DNA of 25,360 bases. Origin: Bdellovibrionaceae bacterium UBA6502 (GTDB taxonomy: Bacteria > Bdellovibrionota > Bdellovibrionia > Bdellovibrionales > UBA840). The notes under the pieces were generated by a model. That model saw only the letters and a program-made list of their open reading frames with translations. It was not told the DNA's origin and did not search any database. Every line of letters starts with the position of its first letter. The first letter of the stretch is position 1. This document shows positions 21,666-25,360 of this stretch, in pieces. The stretch spans positions 1 through 25,360 of the forward strand of contig DJMA01000035.1 of assembly GCA_002436415.1 (NCBI GenBank). Direction: 5' to 3'. Both the position numbers and the translations under genes were made by a program.

Positions 21666-22644
21666 CTTGAATGTTCTTAAAATCTTCTTCAATTAATTTA
21701 CACAAAGCCTTGAAGGCTTCTTTGTTATAAGGCTGCCCCATAATGTCTTTAATGTAAGTGGCGGCATCAATTGGCGTCATAGGACTTGGTTGCCATGGAC
21801 CAGGAATGATCAACTCACAAAATTGCGTAGACAAAGCGACCACCTTAGCCAGTGGATTCATACGAATGTCTCTAAGCTTACGTGGGTAACCAAAGCCTAT
21901 GGCGTTTTCATGGTGTTCGTAAACAACTGACTTTACATCATCTGGTAAAGTACCTGCGGTCTCTAGAAGTTTTAGTCCTCTATATGGATGCTCTTCATAA
22001 ATTCGAATTTCATCATGATCCATCTCTGACCTAGGCTTTAAAATTAATTCTGGTGGAATTTCTTTTAATCCTACTTCTGCTAACAATGCGCCCATTGATA
22101 ATTTCTCTAAGGTAACACTGCTTTGCCAGCCGAGTTTATTGGCGATCATTAAAGAAAAAGCGCTCACCGCAATACTTTGATTAAGAATATGTTCTTGTTG
22201 AAGGCTTTTTAAAATATTTGTGATCGTTGTATTGGGCGCGATCATTTGTAAGGTACTATTGGCCACAGACTTTGCCATATCAATGGTTGCCGCTTTGGGA
22301 CCAAATTGATGAAGCTCAGTAAAAACAGCATTGGTCGCCGCCTTTAAAAACTTGGCTTTATGGGACATTTGAAACTTATCACTTCCCGCCACTGCAGCCA
22401 CAATGTTCACGGCACTTTCCGAGAAGCTTTTAAAATCATCTCTTCGAATAAACACAGTTTTGACAGAATTGGATTTTACAACAGTAAGACCTTGGAGCTG
22501 CGACTGATCGCCCTTCTGAGCGATTAAGATGTATTTATCAGGCGCCATTTGCAGGTACACATCTACCGGCATTGCCAAACCTGAAACAAACTCCTTAATA
22601 CTCACTTCCACCATTTCATCTACACTATAGTTCTCTAAAGCCAT
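21658..22644 (-). CDS. Degenerate HD-GYP domain protein (catalytic residues lost)
   Basis: The 328-aa protein has an N-terminal domain like that of the other HD-GYP protein (MPVDVYLQMAPDKYILIAQKGD, ~25-46) and a C-terminal HD-GYP fold (~120-320). Fold marks remain: EEHPYRGLKLLE (~217-228), HHEN 244-247 and GFGYP 250-254. The HD pair is replaced by Ala189-Glu190 (GALLAEVGLKEIPPEL), and the later Asp of the VADxFD block is lost (ALSTQFCEL). It should not hydrolyse cyclic di-GMP by the usual mechanism and may be a binding or scaffold protein. No ribosome site precedes the ATG; a GCCGATAA box ends 6 nt before it, consistent with a leaderless transcript. Confidence 0.8.
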   Translation of the reverse strand: MALENYSVDEMVEVSIKEFVSGLAMPVDVYLQMAPDKYILIAQKGDQSQLQGLTVVKSNSVKTVFIRRDDFKSFSESAVNIVAAVAGSDKFQMSHKAKFLKAATNAVFTELHQFGPKAATIDMAKSVANSTLQMIAPNTTITNILKSLQQEHILNQSIAVSAFSLMIANKLGWQSSVTLEKLSMGALLAEVGLKEIPPELILKPRSEMDHDEIRIYEEHPYRGLKLLETAGTLPDDVKSVVYEHHENAIGFGYPRKLRDIRMNPLAKVVALSTQFCELIIPGPWQPSPMTPIDAATYIKDIMGQPYNKEAFKALCKLIEEDFKNIQAS

Positions 22645-22650
22645 GAAAAC

Positions 22651-22678
22651 TTATCGGCTAGACCTAAGTGGATATTTA
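22651..22678 (-). promoter_or_regulatory. FliA-like promoter abutting the start codon
   Basis: On the minus strand TAAA (22678-22675), 16 nt, then GCCGATAA (22658-22651), a perfect match to the sigma-28 -10 consensus with a spacer 1 nt longer than in E. coli. It ends 6 nt before the ATG, so transcription would begin at or next to the start codon. Confidence 0.5.
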
Positions 22679-22723
22679 CAGTTTTCTTAAAATTGCGAAT
22701 CATAATGATACAAAAAGAGACAA

Positions 22724-22729
22724 ATTATA
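22724..22729 (-). promoter_or_regulatory. Exact TATAAT -10 box (second promoter candidate)
   Basis: TATAAT on the minus strand, with TTCCAG 17 nt upstream (3 of 6 to TTGACA). It would give a leader of ~73 nt for the degenerate HD-GYP gene. It is an alternative or additional housekeeping promoter. Confidence 0.35.
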
Positions 22730-22877
22730 CGATTTTCCCTGCTTTCCTGGAAACTACTAAATCAATATTAATTAAAGCTATATAGGCAAATTATTTAGTT
22801 GCTTCAAAATAATATACAGAGCAAACAAGTCCCCTAGACTGCTTAATCTGGATTTATTTTTAACTGCAAGAATACTT

Positions 22878-23435
22878 TTAATGGTATTGAATCTTTTTAT
22901 TCACTAGATCCAAAGCAAACTCAGTGGATTGAGTTAGATCATCAATTCCTTTTTTCTTACGAAAATGTAGAGCTTTCTCAAAGTTCTCTTTGCTTTGCTG
23001 CAATTTGTTTTGATCAAACAAAAGTTTTGCATAATGTTGATAAGCAAAATCGATGACTTCATCGAGGGGTTGAAATTGTTCGCAAATATTAATGGAGTCT
23101 AAAAACAGATCTTCTGCTTTCTCTATTTGATCATCATGGTGATAACTTGTCGCTAAGCGAATTTGGTCAATGGCAATTAAAAGCACCATATTTAGCTTTA
23201 ATGAAATTTTAAACGCTTTATTTGCGTAGTCGATACTTTCTTTACTTAGGCCTAATATTCGACAAATATAACCTAGTAAACTGTAACGGTCTCTCAGTTC
23301 ATGAGCATCCATAGAGTCTTTAGCAGACATTTCATCTAGGATAAATTTACGAGCCAAAACAAATTGATCTTTATCTACCGGAAGTTCTTTTAAATCCGGT
23401 CCAAACTTAGTGCTTAAATTAAATGGAATATGCAT
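22878..23435 (-). CDS. TPR-repeat protein
   Basis: The 185-aa soluble protein consists mainly of tetratricopeptide-like helix pairs: LRDRYSLLGYICRILGLSKESIDYANKAFKI (~47-77), an IDQIRLATSYHHDDQIEKAEDLFLDSINI unit (~88-116), and FAYQHYAKLLFDQNKLQQSKENFEKALHF (~128-156). These give about three repeats. The role is protein-protein interaction; the partner is unknown. It starts 12 nt after the stop of the methyltransferase gene, so both are probably on one transcript. The ribosome site is weak. Confidence 0.75.
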   Translation of the reverse strand: MHIPFNLSTKFGPDLKELPVDKDQFVLARKFILDEMSAKDSMDAHELRDRYSLLGYICRILGLSKESIDYANKAFKISLKLNMVLLIAIDQIRLATSYHHDDQIEKAEDLFLDSINICEQFQPLDEVIDFAYQHYAKLLFDQNKLQQSKENFEKALHFRKKKGIDDLTQSTEFALDLVNKKIQYH

Positions 23436-23447
23436 GACACTACCCTA

Positions 23448-24632
23448 CTATAAAACCATATCAATGTGCAGAAACTTTAAGTATTGCATCTGTAAAAAAG
23501 CAAGTGGATAGCTGTGACAAGGAGCTTGCGATCCCATATAAACTAATTTTCCTTTTTTACGAGCTGCAGATACCGATTCTCTAGCTATTTCAAAAAACTC
23601 TTCATAACGTATATGACTAGAGCAGCTACTCAAAACAAGCGCTCCCCCTGGTTTTAACTTTTTGGCGGCTTTGGTAAAAACCTCGATATAGGAGTGAACC
23701 GCTTTATGCTTTCCTTCTTCTCGGCTTGAGAAGCTAGGTGGGTCACAGATAACAACATCAAATTTTTCGTCATCATCATCTAAATAATCAAAAACATTTA
23801 CCGCTAGGCCTTGGTGCTTGCTCTCAGCGAAGCCATTTAAGAGCCAGTTTTTATTTGCAAAGGCTATGGCAGGCTTAGCAATATCTACGCTTACGACCCT
23901 CTTAGCGCCGCCCTGACCGGCAGCAACACTGAAGCCTCCCGTGTAGCTAAAAAGATTTAGCACAGACTTGTCTTTGCAGATGCTTTTTAGGTAGTCACGA
24001 TTTACTTTTTGGTCGATGAAAAAACCTGTTTTTTGACCGTCTTTAATGTCTACCAAAATCTTCATATTGTTTTCTAAGACCACAACTTCTGAATCTGCCT
24101 GACCAATAATCCACTTTGATTGGGCATCATGTTTGTTTCTTGCTTTAAAGTAACAAGCTTCAGCGATTTTTTCTTCCACAAGGATTTCTGAGATTTTTTG
24201 TTCATCATAAAACTGATAAGGACCTTCACCATCAAATTGCAAAACAGCAATATTGGCATATATATCAATAATTAGTCCTGGAAAAAAATCTCCCTCACCA
24301 TTAACAAGACGATATGTATTGGTACTTTCGCTTAAGTTTCTATCTTGTTTTTGTTTGATCAAGCGACGAAAACTTTTTTCAAACTCTTTGAAGCTAAATT
24401 TTTCCTGATCGGATAAAATGCGTACCCTTAATGGGGAGTTTGGATCGTAAATCCCCCAAGCTACTGTTTTTTTCTTATATAGAATATGACTTAATGCCAC
24501 TGCTTTCTCAGAATTCACTTCTAGGGCATCAACATAGAGCCATGGCTCACCTTGTTTGATTGCTTTGACGAGATTTTTTTTAAGAAGAGACTTTGTTTTT
24601 GTAGTGGTTTTGATCAAGATTCGTATTCCCAT
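23448..24632 (-). CDS. rlmI: RlmI-type 23S rRNA (cytosine-C5) methyltransferase
   Basis: The 394-aa protein has the RlmI layout: an N-terminal PUA domain (~14-85), a linker domain with NGEGDFFPGLIIDIY (~111-125), and a SAM-dependent methyltransferase domain: DGQKTGFFIDQ (198-208), NLFSYTGGFSVAA (226-238), VSVDIAKPAIAFA (~247-259), CDPPSFS (296-302) and SSCSSH (335-340). RlmI methylates C1962 of 23S rRNA, so a ribosomal RNA role is expected. No Shine-Dalgarno sequence precedes the ATG. The first 53 nt overlap the end of the upstream 97-aa gene, so translation may depend on coupling. An in-frame later start is not obvious. Confidence 0.88.
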   Translation of the reverse strand: MGIRILIKTTTKTKSLLKKNLVKAIKQGEPWLYVDALEVNSEKAVALSHILYKKKTVAWGIYDPNSPLRVRILSDQEKFSFKEFEKSFRRLIKQKQDRNLSESTNTYRLVNGEGDFFPGLIIDIYANIAVLQFDGEGPYQFYDEQKISEILVEEKIAEACYFKARNKHDAQSKWIIGQADSEVVVLENNMKILVDIKDGQKTGFFIDQKVNRDYLKSICKDKSVLNLFSYTGGFSVAAGQGGAKRVVSVDIAKPAIAFANKNWLLNGFAESKHQGLAVNVFDYLDDDDEKFDVVICDPPSFSSREEGKHKAVHSYIEVFTKAAKKLKPGGALVLSSCSSHIRYEEFFEIARESVSAARKKGKLVYMGSQAPCHSYPLAFLQMQYLKFLHIDMVL

Positions 24633-24873
24633 TTATTAGATTATGAAGTTTATCTTGATCTATACCTTTAAGACAGAAATAGGTGTAGGGATTTCCACGA
24701 TTGCAGTATTTTATTCTTATGTAGCCTTGGCTTTGAAGGAACTCAGCCAATTTAACACTTGTCCAAGTCTCTTGACCTTTTAGGGTTGTTGCTAAATTTG
24801 AACCCCTAATTAAATTTAACTCCAAATTCGTTATATAACGAAGTCCATCTTTGGGGCTAATTTCCTTTTTCAT
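24580..24873 (-). CDS. Small protein of unknown function (97 aa)
   Basis: The 97-aa basic protein is not recognised. It looks like a small alpha/beta or winged-helix-like unit (SVKLAEFLQSQGYIRIKY, then NPYTYFCLKG), with a polar Asn-rich tail. GAGAGGT 6 nt upstream of the ATG supports the start, which argues the gene is real. Its last 53 nt overlap the rlmI start in another frame. It is first in the likely operon with rlmI and the TPR gene. Confidence 0.6.
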   Translation of the reverse strand: MKKEISPKDGLRYITNLELNLIRGSNLATTLKGQETWTSVKLAEFLQSQGYIRIKYCNRGNPYTYFCLKGIDQDKLHNLINGNTNLDQNHYKNKVSS

Positions 24874-25102
24874 ACGCTACCTCTCTTACGCAGAAGACCT
24901 ATCGGAGCAATATTTAAAAATATAAATAGTTTTACTAAGTTTTTCTTCCCTAGTATTTTTCTAATAATTGCCATTATTCGATGCAAATACAGATAATTAT
25001 TAAGTTTTTTAAAAAAGTTAATTTTTTTTCTTGCCAGAAACCCCAAAGCCCATTAGATTGCTCTTCATCAACACGACAACAAAAAGTCGTTCTAATCACC
25101 GC

Positions 25103-25179
<77 letters not shown>

Positions 25180-25360
25180 AATTTTTTCCAAATAAAATTA
25201 ATAAGTTATAGAGCTGGGGATTTTTGTTTTCGAACTTTGGTATTCACTCTCTTTTCGCAACCTCGCTTGTTAGGTAAAGTCTCTAGCTTTTTGAATATTG
25301 GTACTATTAGTGCTTTTAATTCATCTAATTATAATAATCGGCTCTACTCGATTCGAGGGG

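Overview
The window is AT-rich chromosomal DNA from a Gram-negative, diderm bacterium with dense signalling genes. It encodes a lipoprotein, several Sec-exported proteins, a C-terminal-Phe outer-membrane barrel candidate, HD-GYP proteins, an FHA protein and FliA-like promoter sequences. Gene content and the low G+C suggest the Bdellovibrio/Bacteriovorax group (Bdellovibrionota). That is an inference from the ensemble; no single marker proves it. There is no rRNA, CRISPR array or recognisable prophage block. One tRNA gene, tRNA-Asp(GTC), lies near the right edge.

Left part (1-6363): about 700 bases without a convincing gene, a small secreted Cys-containing protein, a lipoprotein, a long non-coding stretch with hairpins, a short CstA-type carbon-starvation/peptide permease, a secreted protein of unknown function, and a two-gene stress cassette (YflT-like protein plus a 53-residue Pmp3/YqaE membrane protein) closed by an intrinsic terminator.

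Middle (6364-13276): an exported homolog of leucyl/phenylalanyl-tRNA-protein transferase, facing a minus-strand cluster that reads histidine kinase, M48 metalloprotease, then three tandem AIM24-family paralogs, with very tight spacing from the protease onward. Beyond the kinase promoter lie SixA phosphohistidine phosphatase and a probable outer-membrane protein.

Recombination/regulation island (13416-15335): a tail-anchored HTH protein faces a catalytic-core-only tyrosine recombinase across 316 bp packed with palindromes and direct repeats. A 16-bp imperfect inverted repeat follows the recombinase. An FHA protein comes next.

Right part (15888-25360): a CCA-adding/poly(A) polymerase-type nucleotidyltransferase sits directly behind a textbook terminator. 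An Hpt-like protein with a CheZ-like tail faces an HD-GYP phosphodiesterase across only 35 bp. Then come an SRPBCC protein, a translationally coupled creatininase/ureohydrolase pair, a secreted Cys protein, a catalytically dead HD-GYP protein with a GCCGATAA promoter abutting its start, a TPR protein, an RlmI-type rRNA methyltransferase and tRNA-Asp.

The strongest leads are the signal peptide on the aminoacyl-transferase homolog, the operator/recombinase island, the kinase-M48-triple-AIM24 cluster, two start-site hairpins that contain the Shine-Dalgarno sequence, and a recurring TAAA-N16-(G/A)CCGATAA promoter shape.
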